From: CAWDAQ01 sp963800325
Lineage (GTDB): Bacteria; Actinomycetota; Actinomycetes; Actinomycetales; Dermatophilaceae
Assembly: GCA_963800325.1 (NCBI GenBank)
Contig: CAWDAQ010000005.1
Location: 186,001 to 250,000 of the forward strand
Direction of reading: 5' to 3'
DNA: 64,000 nt
Shown: piece after piece, positions 42,408-51,303 of the stretch
How the letters are laid out: each line of letters starts with the position of its first letter
Position numbering within the stretch: the stretch's first letter is position 1
Translations under genes and position numbers: made by a program
Notes under the pieces: model-generated
What the model was told of the DNA's origin: nothing
Database searches by the model: none
The model's input: only the letters and a program-made list of their open reading frames with translations

Positions 42408-43775
42408 TCAGCCGCGGAGCGCGCCGGCCACCTCGCGGAAGTTCGTGGTGTGCCGGTCGACGTCCTCCTCGGTCGACGTCGGGCACATGAGTGCCATCGT
42501 GTGGAACGGCGTGACGAGGATGCCCCGGTTGCACAGGGCGAGGTGGAGGTAGGCGTCCAGGTCGTCGTCGGCGGCGCCCGCGGCCTCCTCGCCCGTCCGG
42601 GGCGCCGGCCGCGCGAACCGGTACTCCGCGCGGGCCCCGACCTGGCTCACCGACCACGGCAGGTCGAGCTCGTCGATGACCGCGCGCACCCCCTCGGTGA
42701 AGCGCGTGCCGAGGTCGACCATCCGCTCGTGGGCCTCGGGGGTGAGGACCTCGCCGAGCGTGGCCCGCATGGCAGCGGTCGAGAGCGCGTTGCCGGCGAG
42801 CGTGCCGCCGACGCCGCCGACGTCGACGATGTCGGCCTCGCCGCTCTCGGTGCGGGCCTCCACCGCGGCGGCGACGTCCTCGGTCACGCCGTACGCCCCC
42901 GAGGGCACCCCGCCACCGACGGACTTGCCGACGACGAGCAGGTCCGGCTCCAGGTCCCAGGCGCGCGTGGCCCCGCCCCACCCGGCCGAGAACGTGTGGG
43001 TCTCGTCGACGACGAGCAGCGCCCCGTGCCGGCGGCAGAGGTCGCGCAGCCCGTCGTGGAACCCGTCCTCGGGCAGGACGATCCCGATGTTCGTCAGCGC
43101 CGGCTCGGTGAGGACGGCGGCGACGTCGCCGTGCGCGAGCGCCCGCTCGACGGCGCCGAGATCGTTCCACGGGACCGCGCGGGTCGTCCGCTCGACCGGG
43201 ACCGGCGGCCCGACGTTCCCTGGCCGGGTCAGGGTCGCATCGTCCGGGCCGGGCACCGCGAGCGTCTCGTCGACCGAGCCGTGGTAGCAGTACCCGAACA
43301 CGAGCACCTTCTCCCGCCCGGTGACCAGGCGCGCGAGCCGGAGCGCCCAGCGGTTGGCGTCGGTGGCCGACAGCGTGAACGACCACAGCGGGAGCCCGAA
43401 CCGTCGGGACAGCTCGGCGCCGACCCACTCGGCGTCGTCGGTCGGCAGCATGGTCGTCAGCCCGCCGAGCTCGGCGGCACGGCGGGTGAGCGCGCGCGTC
43501 GTCGCGGGCGGGGAGTGACCGGCCATCGCCCCGGTGTCGCCGAGCGCGAGGTCGAGGTAGGTGTGGCCGTCGACGTCGACGACGCGGTTGCCGCTCGCGC
43601 GGTCCAGCCCGAGCGGGAACCCGCCGGCCCACATGTTCATCCACGTCATCGGCACCCGGCCGAACAGGTGGTCGGCGGCGGCGTGGAGCGCCCGGCTGCG
43701 CGGGTGGAGCGACTCGTAGGTGGCCTGCTCGAGGGTGAGCAGGCGGGACAGACGAGATCGGTCGACCGCTTCCAC
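42408..43775 (-). CDS. Class III aminotransferase (GSA-aminomutase-like)
   Basis: A 455-residue pyridoxal phosphate enzyme of aminotransferase class III. The PLP Lys is in LLVVGKSVGGGVPSG, and the upstream VVDETHTFSAGWGG provides the Asp that binds the ring nitrogen. YLDLALGDTGAMAGHSP at the front resembles glutamate-1-semialdehyde aminomutase relatives. It is not the haem-pathway enzyme by context. GTG at 43775 was chosen because it leaves a gap to the divergent nitroreductase-like gene; an exact start is uncertain since no strong ribosome site is seen. Confidence 0.85.
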   Translation of the reverse strand: MEAVDRSRLSRLLTLEQATYESLHPRSRALHAAADHLFGRVPMTWMNMWAGGFPLGLDRASGNRVVDVDGHTYLDLALGDTGAMAGHSPPATTRALTRRAAELGGLTTMLPTDDAEWVGAELSRRFGLPLWSFTLSATDANRWALRLARLVTGREKVLVFGYCYHGSVDETLAVPGPDDATLTRPGNVGPPVPVERTTRAVPWNDLGAVERALAHGDVAAVLTEPALTNIGIVLPEDGFHDGLRDLCRRHGALLVVDETHTFSAGWGGATRAWDLEPDLLVVGKSVGGGVPSGAYGVTEDVAAAVEARTESGEADIVDVGGVGGTLAGNALSTAAMRATLGEVLTPEAHERMVDLGTRFTEGVRAVIDELDLPWSVSQVGARAEYRFARPAPRTGEEAAGAADDDLDAYLHLALCNRGILVTPFHTMALMCPTSTEEDVDRHTTNFREVAGALRG

Positions 43776-43848
43776 GAACGAACGGTAGCGCTGTGGCAGG
43801 CTCGGGGGAGGCTTGCGAGCCGCGACGTCACGTTCGGAGGTGGTGACG

Positions 43849-44265
43849 GTGCCGATCCCCAGGACGGTCGCCCGGGCCAACCGGCTCGGCCTGAACCGCC
43901 TCACCCGCCACCTCGCGCCGCACGTGCCCGGTTTCGGTCTCGTCCTCCACCGCGGACGGCGCTCCGGCCGCGAGTACGCCACCCCGGTCAACGTCTTCCC
44001 CGCCCCCGGGGGGATCCGGGTCGCGCTCACCTACGGTGCGGGCAGCGACTGGGTCCGCAACGTCCTCGCCGCGGGCGGCTGCAGGGTGCGCACCCGTGGC
44101 CGGGTGCTCGTGCTCACCGACCCCCGGGTCATCCACGACCCGGACCGGTCGGGGACCCGCCCGCTGGAGCGCCGGGTCCTCGGCCTGATCGGGGTGAGCG
44201 ACTTCCTCGACCTCACCGAGGTCGGCGGGGCCGAGGCGTCGGCTACCGGCCCAGCCGGGACCTGA
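43849..44265 (+). CDS. Deazaflavin-dependent nitroreductase family protein
   Basis: A 138-residue split-barrel protein of the F420-dependent nitroreductase (DDN, TIGR00026) family of actinobacteria. Typical features are HRGRRSGREYATPVNVF near residue 35 and YGAGSDWVRNVLAAGG near residue 65, both cofactor-contact blocks. Whether it uses F420 is inferred from the family. GTG at 43849 has GGAGG 8 bases upstream; two closer GTG codons lie too near that site. Its 3' end overlaps the end of the convergent aldo/keto reductase gene by 23 bases. Confidence 0.8.
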   Translation: MPIPRTVARANRLGLNRLTRHLAPHVPGFGLVLHRGRRSGREYATPVNVFPAPGGIRVALTYGAGSDWVRNVLAAGGCRVRTRGRVLVLTDPRVIHDPDRSGTRPLERRVLGLIGVSDFLDLTEVGGAEASATGPAGT

Positions 44266-45223
44266 CCCCCTCGACGAGGGCGTCCCGCAGCGTGGTCGCC
44301 CCCGACACCGGGCGGAAGGCCCGCGCCGCCGCGGTGAGCGCCTCCCGGGCGGAGTCGTCGAGGTCGAGCTCGGCCGCCGCGACGTTGGACTCGAGCTGCT
44401 CCACGCTGGCCGCGCCGGGGATGACGACGACCCGGGGCAGACCGACCAGCCACGCCAGCGCCACCCGGGCGGGCGGGGCGTCGTGGGCCGCTGCGACCTC
44501 GCGGAGGGTGGCGAGCAGCGGCTCCGCACGCCGGAGGTTCTCGGTCCCGAACAGCGGGTTCATCCGCCGCACCCCGCCCGGTCGGTGGTGCGGGCCGTAC
44601 CGCCCCCCGAGCAGCCCCTGGGCCAAGGGGCTGTAGGCGATGACGAGCCGGTCCTCGCGCTCGGCGAACGGCACGAGGTCCTCCATCGGCTCCGACCTGG
44701 CCAGCGAGAACTGGACCTGGTTGCTCAGCACCGGGCCGCCGAGGGCCGCGTCGGCCGCCCGCCAGCGGCGCAACGAGTAGTTCGAGACCCCGACCGCCCC
44801 GATCCGGCCCCGCGCCACGAGGTCGGCCATGCCGGGCATGGTCACCGAGTCCCGCACGACGGGGTTGGGCTGGTGGACCTGGTAGAGGGGGATGCGCTCC
44901 AGCCCGAGGCGCCGCGCGCTCCCGGCCGCACGGCTGCGGACCACGGGCGGGAACGGGGCCACCGGGAAGACCTTGCTCGCCACGACCACCCGCTCCCGGT
45001 CGGCCCCGAGGGCCTCGCCGAGGATCCGCTCGCTGCGGCCCCGGCCGTACACCTCCGCCGTGTCGAACAGGGTCACCCCGAGCTCGAGCGCCCGGGAGAC
45101 GACGCGCCGCGCCGCGCCCGAGGCGTACTCCTCGCCGTAGCCCCACTCCCGGGACCCGAACTGCCAGGTTCCCAGCCCGACACGGCTCACCCGGCCCAGC
45201 TCCGGCACGTCGAGGTAGCGCAT
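44243..45223 (-). CDS. Aldo/keto reductase
   Basis: A 326-residue NADPH-dependent aldo/keto reductase. The catalytic Asp-Tyr pair is in LFDTAEVYGRGRSE, the active Lys in VVVASKVFPV, and the His in LYQVHQPNP. The C-terminal cofactor site has VVVIPGAASVEQLESN. The (beta/alpha)8 barrel length is normal. The substrate is unknown; aldo/keto reductases of this group act on sugars and aldehydes. ATG at 45223 gives the usual N-terminus MRYLDVPELGRVSRVGLGTW. Confidence 0.93.
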   Translation of the reverse strand: MRYLDVPELGRVSRVGLGTWQFGSREWGYGEEYASGAARRVVSRALELGVTLFDTAEVYGRGRSERILGEALGADRERVVVASKVFPVAPFPPVVRSRAAGSARRLGLERIPLYQVHQPNPVVRDSVTMPGMADLVARGRIGAVGVSNYSLRRWRAADAALGGPVLSNQVQFSLARSEPMEDLVPFAEREDRLVIAYSPLAQGLLGGRYGPHHRPGGVRRMNPLFGTENLRRAEPLLATLREVAAAHDAPPARVALAWLVGLPRVVVIPGAASVEQLESNVAAAELDLDDSAREALTAAARAFRPVSGATTLRDALVEGVRSRLGR

Positions 45224-45294
45224 CCCCCGAGTCTGCCCGGACCCGGGGGCACTCGCGCGTCCGGGGTCACCGGGACACGCCGGACCGACACCGA

Positions 45295-45305
45295 TTCGTG
45301 ACGAA
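45295..45305. promoter_or_regulatory. TTCG-N3-CGAA element before first wall-hydrolase gene
   Basis: TTCG-TGA-CGAA at 45295-45305 lies 127 bases before the start at 45432. The same pattern (TTCG-GTG-CGAA) lies 122 bases before the second wall-hydrolase gene. A shared regulator or promoter element is possible. Confidence 0.35.
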
Positions 45306-45431
45306 CTTCCCAGTTGGGACTCAGGCTTCCGCGGCCCGGGCCGATGGGGACGCCCGTGGGGTCCCCGGACCCCACGTCGACCACCTGACGTCGTCGTCCC
45401 TGCCCGCGACCCGGAAGGCCGCTCCTCCGAC

Positions 45432-47219
45432 ATGTCCCGCCTCGCCACCACGCTCCCCACCGCCCTCGTCGCCGCCGCCACCGTCCTCGTCGGTGCCGGC
45501 GGCGCGACGCTGACCGCCGCGCCCGCGAGCGCCGCCCCGGCCGTCCCCCCGACCCCGAAGGGCCTCCCCTCCGGCATCGAGCAGCTCGCCCACTACGTCC
45601 CGGCCAGCTCGTGCGACGCCCGCGCCAAGCCGGGCACGGTCGCCTTCGCCACGATGCTCAAGGCCGCGACCGGCGTGAACTACACGATCCCGCGCAACTG
45701 CGGCGCCGACGCCCTGTCGACCTCGGAGCACTACGACGGCCGCGCCGTCGACTGGTTCACGACCGTCCGCAACCGGACCTCGCGCGCCAAGGCGAACGCC
45801 GTCATCAGCTGGCTGCTCGCCAAGGACAAGGCGGGCAACAAGTACGCCAACGCGCGCCGTCTCGGCGTGATGTACATCATCTGGAACAACCGGATCTGGG
45901 GCGCCTACCGCCCCTCGGACGGCTGGCGCCCGTACAGCAGCTGCGCCTCGCACCCGGAGACGTCGTACGACACGACGTGCCACCGCAACCACATGCACAT
46001 CTCGCTCTCGTGGGAGGGCGCCCACAAGCGCACCTCGTGGTGGACCAAGCGGGTCGCCCGCCCCGAGTACGGGCCGTGCCGGGGCACCTCCCTCAACTGG
46101 GCCCTCCCCCGCTCGAGCGCGAACCACAGCCCGTGCCGGAGCCACCCCAAGGTCACGGCCGCGTCGGGCGCCGGCTCGCTGGGACGCACCCTCGTCGCCT
46201 ACTCGGGCATGTACGTCTCCCAGGGCTCGACCGGGCCGGTCGTCAAGGCCGTCCAGTCCGCCATCGGCACCACTGCCGACGGCGGGTTCGGCCCGATGAC
46301 GGCCGCCGCGCTCAAGACCTGGCAGACCCGGCACGGGGTGAAGGCGACCGGCCGCACCGACGCCGCCACGTGGCGGGCGCTGATCCACCCCTACCTGCCC
46401 GGCAGCGGCGGCGGGGGGACCGGCTCGCGCGGCACGACCCGGCTCGGCACGCCCGGGCCAGGGCTCGACGGTGACAAGCGGCCCGACCTGCTCGCCCGCG
46501 CGAAGAACGGGACGATGTACCTCTACTCCGGGACCGGCCGCGGCACGCTGAAGTCGCGCCGCAAGGTCGCCTCCGGCTGGACGGGGATGCGGACCTTCTT
46601 CTCCCCCGGCGACTTCACCGGCGACGGCCGCCGGGACGTCATCGCCGTTGGCCGCTGGGGGCACCTGCTGCTGCGCACCGGCACCGCGACGGGCACCTTC
46701 TCCGCCCCGAAGACGATCGCGCGGGGCTGGCACCGCTACGCCGAGGTCTTCTCACCCGGCGACTTCACCGGTGATGGCGAGCCCGACCTCCTCGCCCGGG
46801 ACCGGTCGGGGCAGCTCTGGCTCCAGCGCGGCAACGGTCACGGCGGGCTCGCGGGCTCCCGCACGCGGATCGGCACCGGCTGGAAGCGCTACGACACCGT
46901 CTTCTCCGCCGGCGACGTCACCGGTGACCACCGCGCCGACCTGCTGGCCCGCACCCCGGCGGGCGTGCTCTACCGCTACCGCGGCAACGGCACGGGCGGC
47001 TTCACCGGCGGCCGGGTGCGACTCTCCTCCGGCTGGAAGCGCTACACCCTCCTGTTCGGCACCGGGGACCTCACCGGCGACGGGAAGCGCGACCTCGTCG
47101 CCCGTCAGCGCGGCGGGACCCTCTACCTGCGCGCCGGCAACGGCCACGGCGGGTTCCACGCCCCCCGCAGGGTCGGCCCCGGCTGGCAGATCTACACCCG
47201 GGTCGTCGGCTCCTGGTGA
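45432..47219 (+). CDS. Secreted peptidase-like wall protein with PG-binding and FG-GAP domains
   Basis: A 595-residue exported protein. Signal peptide residues 1-34 (cleavage after PASA). Residues 45-215 match the ARB-07466-like, M15-related zinc peptidase domain: SEHYDGRAVDWF supplies His100 and Asp107, and CHRNHMHISLSW supplies His187 and His189. A PG_binding_1 domain follows (about 262-320, GSTGPVVKAVQSAIG and TADGGFGPMTAAALKTWQ). The rest is a run of about 50-residue FG-GAP/VCBS blades such as SPGDFTGDGRRDVIAVG. It probably cuts or binds cell-wall peptides. It shares its C-terminal architecture with the next gene. Confidence 0.85.
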   Translation: MSRLATTLPTALVAAATVLVGAGGATLTAAPASAAPAVPPTPKGLPSGIEQLAHYVPASSCDARAKPGTVAFATMLKAATGVNYTIPRNCGADALSTSEHYDGRAVDWFTTVRNRTSRAKANAVISWLLAKDKAGNKYANARRLGVMYIIWNNRIWGAYRPSDGWRPYSSCASHPETSYDTTCHRNHMHISLSWEGAHKRTSWWTKRVARPEYGPCRGTSLNWALPRSSANHSPCRSHPKVTAASGAGSLGRTLVAYSGMYVSQGSTGPVVKAVQSAIGTTADGGFGPMTAAALKTWQTRHGVKATGRTDAATWRALIHPYLPGSGGGGTGSRGTTRLGTPGPGLDGDKRPDLLARAKNGTMYLYSGTGRGTLKSRRKVASGWTGMRTFFSPGDFTGDGRRDVIAVGRWGHLLLRTGTATGTFSAPKTIARGWHRYAEVFSPGDFTGDGEPDLLARDRSGQLWLQRGNGHGGLAGSRTRIGTGWKRYDTVFSAGDVTGDHRADLLARTPAGVLYRYRGNGTGGFTGGRVRLSSGWKRYTLLFGTGDLTGDGKRDLVARQRGGTLYLRAGNGHGGFHAPRRVGPGWQIYTRVVGSW

Positions 47220-47282
47220 CGCCCCGCCGGACCCGGCCCGCGCGGGGCTGAACCAGCGCGGACCGACCCACCGCGGACGTGG

Positions 47283-47374
47283 CCGGCGCGAACCGGCCCG
47301 GCGCGACCGGACCGGCGCGACCGGAGTGGCGCGGCCCGAGCGGCGCGACCGGAGCGGCGCGGCCCGAGCGGCGC
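47283..47374. repeat. 14-base tandem repeat, six to seven copies
   Basis: Units beginning at 47283 (15 bases), 47298, 47312, 47326, 47340 and 47354, plus a partial unit at 47368, follow the consensus SSGGCGCGRCCSGA. Alternate units end in GACCGGA or GGCCCGA, suggesting a 28-base higher-order unit in part of the array. It lies just after the first wall-protein gene. Confidence 0.8.
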
Positions 47375-47468
47375 CCCGCGACGACCCCACGGTCGCCGCG
47401 GGGCGCCGCTGACGTGCGGAGAAACCCTCCGGCCGCGCGGCGTGTCGGCTGGACACCCACGGATTCCG

Positions 47469-47479
47469 TTCGGTGCGAA
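47469..47479. promoter_or_regulatory. TTCG-N3-CGAA element before the amidase gene
   Basis: TTCG-GTG-CGAA lies 122 bases before the amidase start, matching the element at 45295-45305 in sequence pattern and distance. Confidence 0.35.
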
Positions 47480-47600
47480 ACGAATAAACCGCTCAGATCG
47501 GACGTGGTGGCTCCGATGTGGCGGGCGCAACCACCGCACGCGAAACCGACCGAGACCTGACCTGTCCCCACCCCCCCGACACGCCATTGGATGCCTGCCG

Positions 47601-50126
47601 ATGAAGCTCATCTCCGTCACCGTCGCCGTCGCCGTCACGCCGGCGCTCGTCGCCCTCCCGACCGTCTCCTTCGCCTCGACCGACCCCGCCCACCCGGTCG
47701 CCCCCGAGGTGACCAACGCCAAGATCGCCGGTGTCGACACGGCCGCGCTGCAGGCCGCGCCCGACCCGGTCCCGGCGAGCGTCCACCCCGAGGTGTTCAC
47801 GGAGGAGCGCGAGACCGACCCGTTCACCATCGCGGGGGTCTCCTGGGAGCCGACGCCGTCCCTGGCGCCGGGCGACGTCCACGTCCGGGTTCGCGTCCAC
47901 GAGGCGGGCGGCTGGACGGCCTGGCAGCTGCTCGGCGACCCGGACGGCCCGGACGCCGGCTCGGCGGAGGGTGCCGCCGCCCGGGTCGGCACCACCCCGC
48001 TCATGACCGACGGCGCCACCGGCATCCAGGTCCGGGTCGACACCACGACCGGCGCCGTCCCCGAGGGACTCGAGGTCAGCACGATCAACCCCGGCACCTC
48101 GGCCGCCGACGACGACCTGACCCCGTCCGCCCCCGCCGCGAGCGCCGGCGCCGCCGCCCGGAAGCCGACGATCATCACCCGGGCCCAGTGGGGGGCCGAC
48201 GAGCGGCTCCGCAGCGGCGGGACCGCGTACAGCTCGACGATCCGCGCGATGACGGTCCACCACACCGACGGGACCAACAGCTACACCCGCGACCAGGCGG
48301 CCGGCCTGGTCCGCGGCATCTACGCCTACCACACCCTGTCGCTGCACTGGGCCGACGTGGGCTACAACTTCCTCGTCGACCGCTTCGGCCGGATCTACGA
48401 GGGCCGCGCCGGCTCGATCACCGCGCCGGTCCGCGGTGCCCACTCGCTCGGGTTCAACACCGACACCATGGGCGTCTCGGCCATGGGCAACTTCGAGACC
48501 GCGCAGCCGCCCGCCGCGCTCGTCGACGGCATCGCCAAGGTCGCAGGGTGGAAGCTCTCGCAGTACGGCGTGAACCCCAAGGGCAAGGCCCAGCTCACGT
48601 CCCAGGGTGGCTCCGGCGTGCGGTACGGCGCAGGCACGACGGTGACGATGCCCGCCATCGACGCCCACCGCGACACGTTCGCCACCGCCTGCCCTGGCCA
48701 GTACCTCTACGCCAGGCTCGGCACGATCCGCACCAAGGCCGCGGCCTACGCCGGCGGCTCGACCTCGACGACGACCGCGCCGAAGCCGGTGACGACCTCC
48801 GGGCTGTACAAGGCCTACGGGTCGCTGACGCTCCACACCGGCTCGACCGGGAAGGCGGTCCGCGCCCTCCAGAACGAGCTCAACCGGCGCGGCTTCGGCG
48901 TCGGCACCGCCGACGGCGACTTCGGGCCCATGACCGCCTCCGGCCTGGCAAAGTTCCAGAAGGCCAAGAAGCTCAAGGTCACCAAGCGGGTGCACCGGAA
49001 CGACTGGCGCGCGCTGTCCAACATGTCCTACACCAAGACCGGTGTCACCACGACGAGCAAGCCCCCGACGACCAAGCCCCCGACGACCAAGCCCCCGACG
49101 ACGACCAAGCCGGCCAACCTCTACCAGCAGTACGGCGGCACGACCCTGTCGCAGGGCTCGTCGGGCGCCGCGGTCAAGGCCCTCCAGGCCGAGCTGAACG
49201 CGCGCGGCTTCCACGTCGGCACCGCCGACGGCGACTTCGGTCCCATGACCGCCTCGGGCGTGGCGAAGTTCCAGAAGGCGTCCGGGCTGAAGGTGACCAA
49301 GCGCGTCGCCCGGAACGACTGGCGCGCCCTGGCCGGGCTCTCCTACTCCCGCACCGCGGCGGGAACCGCCGGGTTCGACGGCGACGGCCGGGGCGACGTC
49401 CTCGGCGTGACCCCCGGCGGGGTGCTCTGGACGTACCCGACCGGCACGAACACCGTCAGGTCGCGCAAGCGCAGCGGAAGCGGCTGGGGCAAGTTCACCG
49501 AGGTCCTCTCCCCCGGCGACTGGAACGGCGACCGCAAGGCCGACGTCGTCGCCCGCCGCCGGGACGGCAACCTCTACCTCTACACGGGCAACGGCAGGGG
49601 CGGCTTCAGCGGCGGGGCCGCGAAGATCGGGCGCGGGTGGAACGCCTTCCGCCAGATCCTCGGCGTGGGCGACTGGACCGGTGACGGCAAGCCGGACCTC
49701 CTGGCCAAGCGCCGGAACGGCGAGCTCGACCTGTACAAGGGCGACGGGAAGGGCCACTTCGCCGGTCGGTCGAAGATCGGGACCGGGTGGAACATGTACC
49801 GCACCCTCGTCGCCCCGGGCGACGTGAACGGCGACGGCAAGCCGGACCTGCTCGGCATCACCGGCTCGGGGAGGCTGTTCTTCTACGCGGGCACGCAGAA
49901 GGGCAACGGCTACGCCCACATGAGGGGCGTCGGCCGGGGCTGGAACCGCTACTCCGCGGTCCTGTCCACCGGTGACATCACCGGCGACGGCAAGACCGAC
50001 CTCATCGTCCGGGCGCGGAACGGGCGCAGCTACGTCCGCCCGGGCCTCGGGGGCGGTGGCTTCCGGAACCAGCGGGCGCTCGCCGCGGGCTGGGGGGCGA
50101 AGATGGACCTCTTCGCCGTCCGCTGA
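47601..50126 (+). CDS. Secreted N-acetylmuramoyl-L-alanine amidase (PGRP type) with PG-binding and FG-GAP domains
   Basis: An 841-residue exported amidase. Signal peptide about 1-26. After a linker domain, residues 188-375 form the PGRP/Amidase_2 zinc domain: RAQWGADERL opens it, MTVHHTDG gives a zinc His, HWADVGYNFLVD the catalytic Tyr region, and AIDAHRDTFATACPG the second His and the Cys ligand. Two PG_binding_1 domains (about 408-470 and 505-570) share the block TADGDFGPMTASG and are joined by a KPPTT repeat linker. Five FG-GAP-like blades (SPGDWNGDRKADVVARR and similar) end the protein. It cleaves the amide bond between muramic acid and the stem peptide. ATG at 47601 starts a clean signal peptide. 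Confidence 0.9.
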   Translation: MKLISVTVAVAVTPALVALPTVSFASTDPAHPVAPEVTNAKIAGVDTAALQAAPDPVPASVHPEVFTEERETDPFTIAGVSWEPTPSLAPGDVHVRVRVHEAGGWTAWQLLGDPDGPDAGSAEGAAARVGTTPLMTDGATGIQVRVDTTTGAVPEGLEVSTINPGTSAADDDLTPSAPAASAGAAARKPTIITRAQWGADERLRSGGTAYSSTIRAMTVHHTDGTNSYTRDQAAGLVRGIYAYHTLSLHWADVGYNFLVDRFGRIYEGRAGSITAPVRGAHSLGFNTDTMGVSAMGNFETAQPPAALVDGIAKVAGWKLSQYGVNPKGKAQLTSQGGSGVRYGAGTTVTMPAIDAHRDTFATACPGQYLYARLGTIRTKAAAYAGGSTSTTTAPKPVTTSGLYKAYGSLTLHTGSTGKAVRALQNELNRRGFGVGTADGDFGPMTASGLAKFQKAKKLKVTKRVHRNDWRALSNMSYTKTGVTTTSKPPTTKPPTTKPPTTTKPANLYQQYGGTTLSQGSSGAAVKALQAELNARGFHVGTADGDFGPMTASGVAKFQKASGLKVTKRVARNDWRALAGLSYSRTAAGTAGFDGDGRGDVLGVTPGGVLWTYPTGTNTVRSRKRSGSGWGKFTEVLSPGDWNGDRKADVVARRRDGNLYLYTGNGRGGFSGGAAKIGRGWNAFRQILGVGDWTGDGKPDLLAKRRNGELDLYKGDGKGHFAGRSKIGTGWNMYRTLVAPGDVNGDGKPDLLGITGSGRLFFYAGTQKGNGYAHMRGVGRGWNRYSAVLSTGDITGDGKTDLIVRARNGRSYVRPGLGGGGFRNQRALAAGWGAKMDLFAVR

Positions 50127-50158
50127 GCCCCGGGCGACCGGCTCGCCCCCCGCGCGTA

Positions 50159-50192
50159 GGGCCCCCGTCGTCCCCCGGGACGGCGGGGGCCC
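50159..50192 (+). terminator. Terminator after the amidase gene
   Basis: A 16-pair stem (one G-T pair) with a CC loop spans 50159-50192, starting 33 bases after the stop. Arms contain GGGCCCCCG and CGGGGGCCC, followed by TTCG. Confidence 0.8.
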
Positions 50193-50354
50193 TTCGCCGT
50201 CCGGTGTCCCGAGGGACGGCGGGGGACGGACGTCCCCTCCGGGCACAGGAAGGGGTACTAGGCTTGGAGGTGCGGGCAGACCTGTCCGTGACGACGGGCC
50301 GATGTCCCGCACGATGTCCCCCGCCGCCGTGCGTCGACGACGAGAGGTCGGGAC

Positions 50355-51239
50355 ATGGAAGGCACGTACAAGCCGGGGAGCATCGTCGTCGGGGTCGACG
50401 GGTCCCCGATGGGCAACTTCGCGCTCACGTGGGCCATCCAGCGCGCCAGCGCCCGGCACCTGCCGATCCACCTCATCCACGCCTACGCCTCCGACCTCAG
50501 CCTTCTCGGCTTCGGGGCCGGGACCGACACGAGCTCGGTGCAGGCCGAGGGCGAACGGCTGCTCCAGTCCGCCGCCGCCCGGGTCCACGCCTACGACCGG
50601 GACATCGAGGTCTCCTCCTCGTGCACCCGGGGGTTCGCCTCACGTGCGCTGGTCAAGGCCTCGCACGAGGCGAAGATGGTCGTCGTCGGCTCGCACGGCC
50701 AGGGCGGCTACTTCAGCGGCACCCCGTACGGCGCGGTCGCCCTCCAGGTGGCCACGCACGCGAGCTGCCCGGTCGCGGTGGTGGGTCACGGTGACACCGG
50801 GGCGGCCCCGTTCGGCCGGGTCCTCGTCGGCGTCGACGGCAGCGAGCTGTCCCTGAAGGCCCTTCGCGAGGCGTTCGACCACGCCGAGGTCCGCGAGGCC
50901 GAGCTCGTCGTCCTCCACGCCTGGCAGGCCCAGGACACCGACGACCCGACCCTCGCCGCCGGCTCGGACTGGCCCGCCTACGAGTCCGCCCAGGAGGAGC
51001 TGGTCAACCGGACCATCGGTGAGCAGAGGGCCACGCACCCGGAGGTCAAGGTCACCCAGGAGGTCCTGCTCGGCGACCCGACGAGGCTGCTGCGCGAGCA
51101 CGCCGCCGAGGCCGACCTCGTCGTCGTCGGCAGCCGTGGGTTGGGGGGCTTCCCCGGGCTGCTGCTGGGGTCGGTCGCCGCCGGCATCCTCAGCCGGACC
51201 GCCTGCCCCGTCCTCATCGTCCGCGAGCGCAGCCGCTGA
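50355..51239 (+). CDS. Universal stress protein, two tandem USP domains
   Basis: A 294-residue protein of two UspA domains. The first opens with SIVVGVDGSPMGNFAL and the second (about residue 155) with RVLVGVDGSELSLKAL. The ATP-binding motif G-x2-G-x9-G(S/T) is intact in domain 2 (GSRGLGGFPGLLLGSV) and altered in domain 1 (GSHGQGGYFSGTPYGAV). Actinobacterial tandem USPs often belong to hypoxia or stress regulons; no regulon site is recognised here. The start at 50355 has GAGAGG upstream. Confidence 0.92.
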   Translation: MEGTYKPGSIVVGVDGSPMGNFALTWAIQRASARHLPIHLIHAYASDLSLLGFGAGTDTSSVQAEGERLLQSAAARVHAYDRDIEVSSSCTRGFASRALVKASHEAKMVVVGSHGQGGYFSGTPYGAVALQVATHASCPVAVVGHGDTGAAPFGRVLVGVDGSELSLKALREAFDHAEVREAELVVLHAWQAQDTDDPTLAAGSDWPAYESAQEELVNRTIGEQRATHPEVKVTQEVLLGDPTRLLREHAAEADLVVVGSRGLGGFPGLLLGSVAAGILSRTACPVLIVRERSR

Positions 51240-51256
51240 CCGGCGGCGGGCCTGCC

Positions 51257-51295
51257 GACGGGCCCGGTCCCTGCTGGCTCCGTGCCGGGCCCGTC
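51257..51295. terminator. Hairpin between convergent stress-protein and peptidase genes
   Basis: GACGGGCCCGG (51257-51267) pairs perfectly with CCGGGCCCGTC (51285-51295) around a 17-base loop. Its place between two converging stops suggests a shared terminator. Confidence 0.65.
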
Positions 51296-51303
51296 GTCCG
51301 GGC

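Larger units (their letters stand above)
47220..47600. other. 381-base intergenic region with repeats and a shared palindrome
   Basis: No convincing gene is present. The first part holds a 14-base tandem repeat (47283-47374). The second part turns AT-richer and has the palindrome TTCG-GTG-CGAA at 47469-47479 followed by GAATAAACC, probably the promoter and leader of the amidase gene. Confidence 0.6.

Noticed and set aside
47461..47600. Cyclic-di-AMP (ydaO-type) riboswitch before the amidase gene
   Set aside because: Such riboswitches precede wall hydrolase genes in actinobacteria, but I could not match the conserved core segments, and the leader is short. A covariance-model search would decide it.
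49060..49115. CRISPR-like short repeats
   Set aside because: These are in-frame KPPTT codon repeats in the amidase linker, without spacers.
47493..50588. Long antisense frame opposite the amidase gene (1031 codons)
   Set aside because: The plus strand has a signal peptide and intact zinc motifs; the antisense frame has none.
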